A stretch of 64,000 nt of DNA from the NCBI RefSeq assembly GCF_000425485.1, contig NZ_AUDN01000023.1, positions 62,001 to 126,000 on the forward strand, read 5' to 3'. The DNA comes from Flavobacterium tegetincola DSM 22377. Lineage in GTDB: Bacteria; Bacteroidota; Bacteroidia; Flavobacteriales; Flavobacteriaceae. A program made the translations under genes and the position numbers. Numbering within the stretch: the first letter of the stretch is position 1; each line of letters starts with the position of its first letter. Shown one piece after another: positions 16,651 to 23,657 of the stretch. Below the pieces are notes generated by a model. That model was not told the origin of the DNA and searched no databases. It worked only from the letters and a program-made list of their open reading frames with translations.

Positions 16651-17292
16651 ATGAGAAATTTCCACTTTCTGTTATTATTCCTCTTTAGTTTTAGCGTTAA
16701 CGCTCAATCAGATACAATAATTTCTGCAAAAAGAAGCGTAATTGCTTTAGACAAAGTAAAAACAATTTACCGAGGATTTGCAAATCCCATTTCAATTGCA
16801 GTTTCTGATTGTAAATCGTTTAAAGTTGAAGGAATAGGTTTACAAGAAAAATCAAATGGAAAATATGTGTTAATTCCCGGAGCTGGAACTGAATCGAAGA
16901 TTGTTGTTACAATTACAAATTTTGATGATTCCATTTCGGTTGAAGAACACACTTTCATCATAAGAAATTTTACGAATGCAGTTACTAAAATTAATGGAAG
17001 TTATTGTGATAATTGTATTTTACTTTTTAAAAAAGAAGATTTAAAGGATGCTTATATTGATGTTAGTTTTCGAGATTTAAATCTTGATTACAAAACTGAA
17101 GTAACTGAATTTACAATTAAAATTTCTAAAAAGGAAAGGATAGTCATTAAAGGAAATCGTATTTCTGATGAAGTTTACAAACTGCTAAAAAGTAATCAAA
17201 AAATTGTAATTTCAGATATTAAAACAAAGTTTGAAAGTTTAGGAAATATAATGATTTGTCGAATTCCTTTAATTCTTTTAAAAGTTGAATAA
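16651..17292 (+). CDS. Exported protein resembling the GldM C-terminal domains
   Basis: A 213-residue protein with signal peptide MRNFHFLLLFLFSFSVNAQ. The mature part resembles the third and fourth periplasmic domains of gliding-motility/T9SS protein GldM: VIALDKVKTIYRGFANPISIAV (GldM has a closely similar ALDKMNVVYRGVxNPIxI), GIGLQEKSNGKYVLIPG, and a last domain with VTEFTIKI...KGNRISDEVYKLLKSNQKIVISDIKTK. It lacks GldM's membrane helix and N-terminal domains. Two pairs of cysteines (SDC and YCDNC) are present. The next gene is a close paralog. Role unknown; homology to GldM is inferred from motif patterns. Confidence 0.7.
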   Translation: MRNFHFLLLFLFSFSVNAQSDTIISAKRSVIALDKVKTIYRGFANPISIAVSDCKSFKVEGIGLQEKSNGKYVLIPGAGTESKIVVTITNFDDSISVEEHTFIIRNFTNAVTKINGSYCDNCILLFKKEDLKDAYIDVSFRDLNLDYKTEVTEFTIKISKKERIVIKGNRISDEVYKLLKSNQKIVISDIKTKFESLGNIMICRIPLILLKVE

Positions 17293-17965
17293 TGAATTCC
17301 ACCAATATGAAAAAAATATTTTAGTACTTTTTTTCTTTTCAACTCTATGCGTTAACGCTCAATTAGATACAATAGTTTCTGTAAAAAGAAGTGTCATTGC
17401 ATTAGACAAAGTAAAAACAATTTACCGAGGATTTGCAAATCCCATAACAATTGCTGTTTCTGATTGTAAATCGTTTACTGCTGAAGGAATTGGTTTAATG
17501 GAAGTTTCAAAAGGAAAATACACCATAAGTCCAGGTCAAGGATTAGAATCTAAAGTTATTATTACAATAATCAATTTAGATGATTCAATTTCGATTGAAG
17601 AACATGTCTTTAAAATAGCCAATATTCCTCAAATTATGGCTAAAATAAACAATGAAAATTGCTATAATTGCATAATTGAGCTAACAAAAGATGAAATTAA
17701 AAATTCAGTTATATCCATTGGAATTAATGATTTTAAATTCGATTTAGATTTTGAGGGTGAATACTTTAGAGTGAACGAATTTGATATCGTTCCAAAAGGA
17801 ACTACAATTAAAGTTCAAGGTAATACATTTTCAAAAGATGCATTGACTCTTATCAATAAACTTAAAGTTGGTGCAATTTTTTCTGTTGAAAACGTACGAT
17901 ATGCAAATCCTCATAACATTTGCAGAGGTGTTGTTTATCCAATTAAAATTATGAATATTTATTAA
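17285..17965 (+). CDS. Second GldM-C-like exported protein, start disrupted or non-ATG
   Basis: A 226-residue paralog of the preceding gene (near-identical around SVKRSVIALDKVKTIYRGFANPI and VSDCKSFTAEGIGL). The open frame as read starts with TTG at 17285 and gives an odd N-terminus before NILVLFFFSTLCVNAQ. A natural ATG at 17307 is followed by seven A and runs into TAG after five codons; one more A would give MKKNILVLFFFSTLCVNAQ, a perfect signal peptide. So either a one-base deletion in the A-run broke the gene, or translation starts at TTG by coupling to the upstream stop (8-bp overlap). The rest is intact. Confidence 0.65.
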   Translation: MNNEFHQYEKNILVLFFFSTLCVNAQLDTIVSVKRSVIALDKVKTIYRGFANPITIAVSDCKSFTAEGIGLMEVSKGKYTISPGQGLESKVIITIINLDDSISIEEHVFKIANIPQIMAKINNENCYNCIIELTKDEIKNSVISIGINDFKFDLDFEGEYFRVNEFDIVPKGTTIKVQGNTFSKDALTLINKLKVGAIFSVENVRYANPHNICRGVVYPIKIMNIY

Positions 17966-18185
17966 ATTTTATTTGATACTTTCCGGTACAATAGCCACTA
18001 TTAAAATGGCAATCCATAAGTATAAGAATGATTTTTCCCTATCAATATTGAGTTAACATTAATTTTAATGTATTAAAAATTTGAAAAAAAATAATTTATT
18101 ACTTAATAATTTAATAAAATTTTTAAAATATATTTGCTTCGAAATTTTAAAATATGCACCTTATCATTTATTAACACACGCCATT

Positions 18186-18587
18186 ATGAAAAAATTATTA
18201 GGATTATTTTTAGCTGTTATTACATTAACAGCTTGTTCTAGCGATGATAGTAGCTCGAGTAACTCAAAAACAAAGGCAATGATTACATTGCAAAAAACTT
18301 CAGGGGAGCCTGTTTCTAATCTTACCGTTTACGCATACGAGCAAGATACTTGGGAAGTAATAGGTGACAAGCCTTTATTTGCTGATTTTCAAGCTGCGTC
18401 AGACAGTCAAGGTGTTGCTACTTTTTCTAATATTTATAAAGAAACATCTTTCAATTCAATTAACAATAATACTAATACTTTCCGCTTTTCTGCTCATTAT
18501 ACTTTAAACGGAATTGATAAAATAAAAGTGGTAGCTATAACTTTTCAAAAGGGAGATACCAAATCAGAAACTTTAATACTTAACTAA
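18186..18587 (+). CDS. Small lipoprotein, function unknown
   Basis: A 133-residue lipoprotein: MKKLLGLFLAVITLTACSSDDSSSS is a signal peptide II with lipobox TAC and the acidic/serine stretch after cysteine that favours surface export in Flavobacteria. The ATG at 18186 is chosen over the upstream open frame (from 18081), whose 35 extra residues would hide the signal. The rest looks like a small beta-rich domain (MITLQKTSGEPVSNLTVYAYEQDTWEV... GVATFSNIY), similar in layout to carboxypeptidase-regulatory-like modules. No function assigned. Confidence 0.75.
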   Translation: MKKLLGLFLAVITLTACSSDDSSSSNSKTKAMITLQKTSGEPVSNLTVYAYEQDTWEVIGDKPLFADFQAASDSQGVATFSNIYKETSFNSINNNTNTFRFSAHYTLNGIDKIKVVAITFQKGDTKSETLILN

Positions 18588-18657
18588 ATCCTGTTAAGTT
18601 GCATATTTTAATTTCACTTTTTTTTATTATATTTTATCATTTTTCTTCCTAAAAATT

Positions 18658-18786
18658 AAAGCTTTGATTCTTATCAAGAAACTTAAAGTTTGTGCAATTT
18701 TTTCTGTTGAAAACGTACGATATGCAAATCCTCATAACATTTGCAGAGGTGTTGTTTATCCAATAAAAATAATGATTAAAGAGTAA
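18658..18786 (+). pseudogene. Remnant of a third GldM-C-like gene
   Basis: This stretch repeats the 3' end of the gene at 17285-17965: 73 bases at 18692-18764 are identical to 17871-17943, and the frame reads on to a TAA at 18784 (ending ...YPIKIMIKE). There is no upstream part, start or signal peptide. It is best read as the leftover of a tandem third copy whose 5' part was deleted, perhaps with the lipoprotein gene inserted between. Confidence 0.75.
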
Positions 18787-18796
18787 TCTCAATCAA

Positions 18797-18876
18797 CTTT
18801 TCCTGCAAGGTTTTCAAAACCTTGTAGGTCTTGTTATTGATACCTACAAGGTCGAAAAAAGACCTTGCAGGAAAAG
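18797..18876. repeat. Nested palindromic repeat of Flavobacterium type
   Basis: An 80-bp element with perfect 15-bp outer arms (CTTTTCCTGCAAGGT at 18797 and its complement at 18862) and 11-bp inner arms (ACCTTGTAGGT at 18819, complement at 18842). From general knowledge, CCTGCAAGGT/CCTTGTAGGT palindromes are widespread in Flavobacterium intergenic DNA. No gene is inside. Confidence 0.75.
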
Positions 18877-19022
18877 CGAAAAATGTAGGATTCGAAACAC
18901 TTCTTTATCTATTTTTTTCTAAAAATTTAAACACAAAAAAACCCTCAAGTTTCCTTGAAGGTTTTAGTGACATCTTCCGGATTCGAACCTTGCCTTTATC
19001 TAATTTTTCCTAAAAATTAAAC

Positions 19023-19054
19023 ACAAAAAAAAGAGATACATTTCTGTATCTCTT
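19023..19054 (-). terminator. Terminator of tRNA-Cys
   Basis: A perfect 10-bp stem (AAGAGATACA and complement) with a four-base loop is followed on the minus strand by eight T. It lies five bases after the tRNA 3' end. Confidence 0.85.
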
Positions 19055-19058
19055 CTTG

Positions 19059-19129
19059 AGGCATCGTCCGGATTCGAACCGGAGTAGGAGCTTTTGCAGA
19101 GCCCAGCCTAGCCGCTCGGCCACGACGCC
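19059..19129 (-). tRNA. tRNA-Cys (GCA)
   Basis: The minus strand folds as a 71-nt tRNA: acceptor stem GGCGTCG pairs with CGATGCC (one G-T), discriminator T, T-arm with GGTTCGAATCC, and an anticodon loop CTCTGCAAAAG giving anticodon GCA. CCA is not encoded. It is followed by an intrinsic terminator and by decayed duplicates of its 3' end. Confidence 0.93.
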
Positions 19130-19160
19130 ATTGTTTAAACGGATTGCAAATGTAACTAAA

Positions 19161-19190
19161 AAGTTTAAAAGTTTAAAGTTTAAAGTTTAA
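19161..19190. repeat. Heptamer array (GTTTAAA)n downstream of folB
   Basis: About four tandem copies of GTTTAAA. The complementary array (CTTTAAA) occurs on the other side of folB at 19661-19684, so the gene is flanked by inverted heptamer arrays. Confidence 0.6.
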
Positions 19191-19245
19191 AAAATTTATT
19201 AAAATTAAATTCCTCTAACTTTCAATCTTTTAATCCTTATATCAT

Positions 19246-19605
19246 TTAACTACGGTATTCCTCCATTTCAATCGTAACGCGTTCTACATCACCACCAATA
19301 GGAGGATTTATTTTTGAAACCGCTAATAAAATTCTAGATACTGAAGGTATTTCATCAAAAATTCGCTTGATAATTCTATGAGCTACATGTTCTAAAAGTT
19401 TGGATCGTATCGCCATTTCTTCTTCCACGATGCGATTTAAATGCACATAATCTACAGTATCATTTAAATCATCCGTTTCGGCCGACTTTCGTAAATCAGT
19501 TTTTATTTCCAAATCAACTATATAATCAGAGCCAATTTTTCCTTCTTCAATCAAGCAACCGTGGTTGGTATATACACGGATATTCTGCAATTTTATCGTT
19601 CCCAT
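19246..19605 (-). CDS. folB: Dihydroneopterin aldolase
   Basis: A 119-residue FolB: IRVYTNHGCLIEEGKIGSDY at the N-terminus (the tyrosine and glutamate of the pterin site), LNDTVDYVHLNRIVEEEM, and LLEHVAHRIIKRIFDE are diagnostic. It converts 7,8-dihydroneopterin to 6-hydroxymethyl-dihydropterin in folate synthesis. It is a single gene between tRNA-Cys and the divergent glnS; both sides carry short heptamer arrays in inverted orientation. Confidence 0.93.
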   Translation of the reverse strand: MGTIKLQNIRVYTNHGCLIEEGKIGSDYIVDLEIKTDLRKSAETDDLNDTVDYVHLNRIVEEEMAIRSKLLEHVAHRIIKRIFDEIPSVSRILLAVSKINPPIGGDVERVTIEMEEYRS

Positions 19606-19660
19606 TTCATTCTATTTTTATTCAACCCCAAAGTTAAGTTGTTTTAAATGATTTTTAAAA

Positions 19661-19684
19661 AACTTTAAACTTTAAACTTTAAAC
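19661..19684. repeat. Heptamer array (CTTTAAA)n between folB and glnS
   Basis: Three to four tandem copies of CTTTAAA, the reverse complement of the array at 19161-19190. It abuts the glnS -7 box, so it could influence that promoter. Confidence 0.6.
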
Positions 19685-19690
19685 ATTTTC

Positions 19691-19698
19691 TATCTTTG
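19691..19698 (+). promoter_or_regulatory. Candidate -7 box for glnS
   Basis: TATCTTTG, matching the TAnnTTTG consensus, lies 16 bases before the glnS ATG. The usual -33 position is occupied by the CTTTAAA array rather than by a clear TTG. Confidence 0.5.
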
Positions 19699-19714
19699 TC
19701 AAAATTACAAAATA

Positions 19715-21811
19715 ATGTCAACAGAAGAGAAATCATTGAATTTCATTGAACAAATTATTGAAGAGGATTTAAAAAATGGTTTATCGAAAGATAAATTGCG
19801 TTTTCGATTTCCTCCTGAACCTAATGGTTATTTGCATTTAGGACACGCGAGTGCTATTGCACTAAATTTTGGTTTAGGAATTGATTATCAAGCTCCTGTA
19901 AACCTTCGTTTTGACGATACTAATCCTGCAAAGGAAGAACAAGAATACGTTGACGCCATAAAACGTGACGTAGAATGGTTGGGTTACGAGTGGTCGGAAG
20001 AACGTTATGCATCTGATTATTTTCAGGAATTATACGATTGGGCTGTGATGTTAATCAAATCTGATAAAGCGTATGTAGACAGTCAATCTTCTGAAGAAAT
20101 GGCTGCTCAAAAAGGAACACCAACAACTCCAGGAATTGACGGACCATTCAGAAACCGTTCTGTTGCAGAAAATCTTGATTTATTCGAAAGAATGAAAAAT
20201 GGAGAATTTGCAGAAGGCGTTCATATTTTAAGAGCAAAAATCGACATGAAATCAACTAATATGTTGATGCGTGACCCGATTATTTATAGAGTTATCAATA
20301 AATCACACCATAGAACAGGTGACAAATGGTGCGTTTATCCAATGTACGACTGGGCTCACGGCGAAAGTGATTATTTGGAACAAGTTTCACATTCATTTTG
20401 TACGCTTGAATTTTTGCCACACCGTGAATTATACGATTGGTTTTTGGACCAAGTTCGTGATGAAAATAAAGTACGTCCGAAACAACGAGAATTTGCCCGT
20501 AGAAACCTTTCGCACACCATTGTAAGTAAGCGAAAATTATTACAATTGGTAAACGAAAAACATGTAACAGGTTGGGACGACCCAAGAATGCCTACGATTT
20601 CAGGTTTGAGAAGACGTGGTTATACACCAATTTCACTTCGAAACTTTACCAAAACCATTGGTATTGCCAAAAGAGAAAACCTAATAAGTGTTTCTGTTTT
20701 AGAATTCTGCATTCGTGAAGATTTGAATAAAATAGCACCACGAGTTATGGCTGTTTTAGACCCAATTAAAGTGGTAATTTCTAATTATCCAGAAGATAAA
20801 GTGGAATGGTTAGAAGCTGAAAATAATCAAGAAGATGAAACTGCAGGTTTCAGAAAAGTGCCTTTTTCACGCGAAATTTACATCGAAAGAGAAGATTTTA
20901 TGGAAGAAGCACCTAATAAATTCTTCCGTTTGTCTTTAGGAAAAGAAGTTCGGTTGAAAAATGCGTACATCATTAAAGGTGAAAGTGTCACTAAAGATGC
21001 AGATGGAAATATTACAGAAATTCAAGTTTCTTACGATATTGATTCTTTAAGTGGAAGTGGGACAGAGGCAAGTCAACGAAAAGTAGCCGGAACTTTGCAT
21101 TGGGTTGACATCAAACATGCGATTCCAGCTGAAATTAGGCTTTATGACCGCTTATTTACTGATGAAACACCTGACGGACACAAAGAGAAAGATTTCCTTG
21201 AATTCGTTAATCCAGACTCTTTAAAAGTAATTACTGGATATGTTGAACCAAGTTTATTAACCGCTCAAGCAGAAGATAAATTTCAGTTTCAACGTTTAGG
21301 ATATTTCACGGTTGATAAAGATACCACAGCTGAAAATTTAATTTTCAACAAAACCGTTGGACTTAAAGACGCTTGGGAAGAAAAAGGTAAGAAAGAGGAA
21401 AATGCAATCAATAATTCTTTGAAAGACATCAATAAATACTTCAAAGTTGATGCAGAAAATCAGAAAATAATTGAACAAGCGATTGCTCAAAATATCGAAA
21501 GTATTTCTGATTTTAGTTTGTTGCAAAACGCGATTCGCAAAAATACCAACAACAATAAAAGTTCGCTTTTGTTTGCCAATTGGTTATTTAAATATTCAAA
21601 AGCCATCAAAATTTCAGATGTTGAAATGGAAGCTTTGCAAAAATTGTACGGCATGTCCTTGAAAAGTGAATCTCCATTTGTAAGAATGGAAGCGATTCAA
21701 CTTTTAACACAAGATGTTGAAAATTTAGCACATTTCAAAAATCAATTAACTGAGATGTTAGAAAAAGATAAAAGTGAAGAGGTTAAAATTCTAATTTCTG
21801 AAACTATCTAG
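19715..21811 (+). CDS. glnS: Glutaminyl-tRNA synthetase with C-terminal extension
   Basis: A 698-residue class I synthetase. The HIGH-type motif PPEPNGYLHLGH is at residues 33-44, and IVSKRKL (KMSKS equivalent) at about 268-274. The GlnRS-specific anticodon-binding barrels end near GYFTVDKDTTAENLIFNKTVGLKDAW (about residue 552), where E. coli GlnRS stops. Another about 145 mostly helical, lysine-rich residues follow (RMEAIQLLTQ, LFANWLFKYS). Direct charging of tRNA-Gln is the expected role. The function of the tail is unknown. Confidence 0.95.
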   Translation: MSTEEKSLNFIEQIIEEDLKNGLSKDKLRFRFPPEPNGYLHLGHASAIALNFGLGIDYQAPVNLRFDDTNPAKEEQEYVDAIKRDVEWLGYEWSEERYASDYFQELYDWAVMLIKSDKAYVDSQSSEEMAAQKGTPTTPGIDGPFRNRSVAENLDLFERMKNGEFAEGVHILRAKIDMKSTNMLMRDPIIYRVINKSHHRTGDKWCVYPMYDWAHGESDYLEQVSHSFCTLEFLPHRELYDWFLDQVRDENKVRPKQREFARRNLSHTIVSKRKLLQLVNEKHVTGWDDPRMPTISGLRRRGYTPISLRNFTKTIGIAKRENLISVSVLEFCIREDLNKIAPRVMAVLDPIKVVISNYPEDKVEWLEAENNQEDETAGFRKVPFSREIYIEREDFMEEAPNKFFRLSLGKEVRLKNAYIIKGESVTKDADGNITEIQVSYDIDSLSGSGTEASQRKVAGTLHWVDIKHAIPAEIRLYDRLFTDETPDGHKEKDFLEFVNPDSLKVITGYVEPSLLTAQAEDKFQFQRLGYFTVDKDTTAENLIFNKTVGLKDAWEEKGKKEENAINNSLKDINKYFKVDAENQKIIEQAIAQNIESISDFSLLQNAIRKNTNNNKSSLLFANWLFKYSKAIKISDVEMEALQKLYGMSLKSESPFVRMEAIQLLTQDVENLAHFKNQLTEMLEKDKSEEVKILISETI

Positions 21812-21830
21812 ATTATAGTTTAAATCGATG

Positions 21831-21858
21831 AAAAGCCTGCAATTGGCAGGCTTTTTTT
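21831..21858 (+). terminator. Intrinsic terminator after glnS
   Basis: AAAAGCCTGC pairs perfectly with GCAGGCTTTT over a five-base loop, followed by a T run. It lies 20 bases after the glnS stop. The rest of the gap to 22103 is AT-rich and I see no gene in it. Confidence 0.88.
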
Positions 21859-22103
21859 ATTATTGAAAATTCTGATTGTTTTATAATATTTAATCAATTT
21901 GTACTATTGAAAGTGGCTTTAAATTAGGCGATTTAAGCTAAGAACAAGAAATTTATATGGAACATTACCATCTTTAGGATTTTTCTTTAAGCAATAGCGT
22001 TTGTGTTATTTTCACGATTAATTAAAACTACTTTAACGGCTTATTAACAACATTAACGTAAATTGTTTGTAACTTTATTAAAAATTAATAAACACACAAA
22101 GCT

Positions 22104-22430
22104 ATGTCAGTAAAAGATAACGGAGGAACAGTATTAGCGCTTTTAGCGGGTGCTGCAATTGGAGCAGGATTAGGAATTTTATTTGCTCCAGAAAAAGGAG
22201 AAAAAACAAGAGGTAAAATCAAAGACAAGTACGACGGTCAAAAAAATGACTTGATGGAAAAATTTGGTGAATTATCTGAAACCGTAAAAACGAAATTTGC
22301 TAAAACCAAAGTAGATTTAGAAAAAGGTTTTGATGATTTGGTTGACAATGCAGATGAGAAATCAGAAGAAGTAATAGCCAAGTTAGAAAAAAAATTACAA
22401 GAGTTGAAAAAAGCAGCTCACAATTCATAA
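22104..22430 (+). CDS. YtxH domain-containing protein
   Basis: A 108-residue protein with a glycine/alanine-rich membrane helix at about residues 9-29 (TVLALLAGAAIGAGLGILFAP), then EKGEKTRGKIKDK and a long charged helix. This is the YtxH arrangement, found in many small stress-linked membrane proteins. The soluble part is predicted to be coiled-coil (ELSETVKTKFAKTKVDLEKG...). Single gene ending in a bidirectional terminator. Specific role unknown. Confidence 0.85.
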   Translation: MSVKDNGGTVLALLAGAAIGAGLGILFAPEKGEKTRGKIKDKYDGQKNDLMEKFGELSETVKTKFAKTKVDLEKGFDDLVDNADEKSEEVIAKLEKKLQELKKAAHNS

Positions 22431-22462
22431 TTAATTTCTATAATTGAAATTATTAATTCAAT

Positions 22463-22492
22463 AAAAAAGAGGCCGTAAAGCCTCTTTTTTTT
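22463..22492 (+). terminator. Bidirectional terminator between ytxH-like gene and SPFH gene
   Basis: An 11-bp stem (AAAAAAGAGGC with GCCTCTTTTTT) flanked by A and T runs lies between two converging genes and can end both transcripts. Confidence 0.85.
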
Positions 22493-22511
22493 ATTCCTTT
22501 AATTCTCGAAA

Positions 22512-23543
22512 TTAAATTCTTGAATCATAATTATCACCATCTTCTGGTTGTTCTTCATCTTTTAAATTCTGATAATCGTCAGAAGGTTTAAAATCGTCAG
22601 AAGCCTTTTTTGCTTTTTTATTTGCAATACGGTTTCTGTTTCCTTCTTTCATTGCTTCACCAATTTGGTTTGAAGCAGAGAATGAAGCGACCATATTATT
22701 TAACATGTCACTTCCAGCTTGTGGCGAATTTGGTAGCAAAATTAGATTCGAATTCGTATCAGCACCAATTGCTTGCAAAGTATCATAATGTTGCGTAACG
22801 ACAATCAATGCAGAAGCTTCCTGCGAGTTAATTCCCACTTTATTCAGAACATCTACACTTTCAACCAATCCACGAGCAATTTCACGTCTTTGGTCGGCAA
22901 TACCTTGTCCTTGTAAACGTTTACTTTCAGCTTCTGCTTTTGCTTTTGCAACAATTCTAATTCGTGAACTTTCAGCTTCAAATTCAGCAGCCGTTTTTTC
23001 ACGGTCAGCCGCGTTAATTCGGTTCATCGCATTTTTCACTTGAATATCTGGATCGATATCAGTTACCAATGTGTTGATAATATCGTAACCATAAGTAGTC
23101 ATTGCTTCGTTCAATTCTCGTTTTACAGCGATTGCAATATCATCTTTTCTTTCGAAAACATCATCCAATTTCAATTTTGGAACTTCAGCACGAACTACGT
23201 CAAAAACGTAAGCCGTTATTTGGTCGTGTGGATATTCTAATTTGTAAAATGCATCATACACTTTATCTTGAATCACCTTAAACTGAACCGAAACTTTCAT
23301 TTTCACAAAAACGTTGTCTTTCGTTTTAGTTTCAATAATAACGTCTAATTGTTGAATTTTCAAATTTACTCTACCTGCAATTCTATCTACAACCGGAATT
23401 TTTAGTTGTAAACCGGAACTTCTTACACTTGTAAATTTTCCGAAACGTTCGATGATAACTGCCGTTTGTTGCTTAACGGTAAAAAATGAAGAGAGAAATA
23501 GGAAAAATCCTATTACGAGAATGACATAAAAAAATACATCCAT
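22512..23543 (-). CDS. SPFH/Band 7 family membrane protein (stomatin-like)
   Basis: A 343-residue protein with an N-terminal membrane segment (about residues 2-20), an SPFH/prohibitin domain (VKQQTAVIIERFGKFTSVRSSGLQLKIP...), and a coiled-coil rich in alanine and glutamate (AADREKTAAEFEAESSRIRIVAKAKAEAES). The RGLVESVDVL...EASALIVVTQHYDTLQAIG section is typical of the QmcA/stomatin group. Such proteins form large rings or assemblies at the membrane and associate with proteases. No NfeD partner is adjacent. The charged tail (DDFKPSDDYQNLKDEEQPE) is variable. Confidence 0.88.
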   Translation of the reverse strand: MDVFFYVILVIGFFLFLSSFFTVKQQTAVIIERFGKFTSVRSSGLQLKIPVVDRIAGRVNLKIQQLDVIIETKTKDNVFVKMKVSVQFKVIQDKVYDAFYKLEYPHDQITAYVFDVVRAEVPKLKLDDVFERKDDIAIAVKRELNEAMTTYGYDIINTLVTDIDPDIQVKNAMNRINAADREKTAAEFEAESSRIRIVAKAKAEAESKRLQGQGIADQRREIARGLVESVDVLNKVGINSQEASALIVVTQHYDTLQAIGADTNSNLILLPNSPQAGSDMLNNMVASFSASNQIGEAMKEGNRNRIANKKAKKASDDFKPSDDYQNLKDEEQPEDGDNYDSRI

Positions 23544-23613
23544 TGCTTTTGGGTTTTAATTGTTTATTAAATAAGTCGCTTATAAGAAGGGAAAGTTACA
23601 ACTTATTTTCAAC

Positions 23614-23650
23614 AAAAAATCCTTTTAAAATTTGACTTCTAAAAGGATTT
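23614..23650 (-). terminator. Intrinsic terminator after gltX
   Basis: AAATCCTTTTA and its complement form a stem around a 13-base loop, with TTTTTTG following on the minus strand, right after the gltX stop. Confidence 0.8.
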
Positions 23651-23657
23651 ATTTGTT

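Larger units (their letters stand above)
18634..19021. repeat. Tandem tRNA-tail/terminator units beside tRNA-Cys
   Basis: Three copies of a motif like TTTATCTAwTTTTTCCTAAA running into AAATTAAA(CACAAAAAAA) occur at about 18634-18660, 18904-18938 and 18995-19029. Two of them are preceded by a T-arm-like sequence (GGATTCGAA at 18888 and CCGGATTCGAACC at 18978), the same as the 3' part of the real tRNA-Cys, and are joined to a hairpin (18939-18965) or the true terminator. The units therefore look like decayed duplications of a tRNA 3' end plus terminator, in minus orientation. They cannot fold into a full tRNA. Confidence 0.6.

Noticed and set aside
18968..18990. Second tRNA gene suggested by CCGGATTCGAACC
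   Set aside because: Only a T-arm and part of an acceptor are present; no anticodon arm or D-arm can be formed, so it is a fragment.
19161..19684. CRISPR-like array
   Set aside because: The units are 7 bp tandem repeats without spacers; no cas genes are in the window.
20271..20585. Open frames on both strands inside glnS
   Set aside because: Shadows of the real gene in other frames, with no independent start signals.
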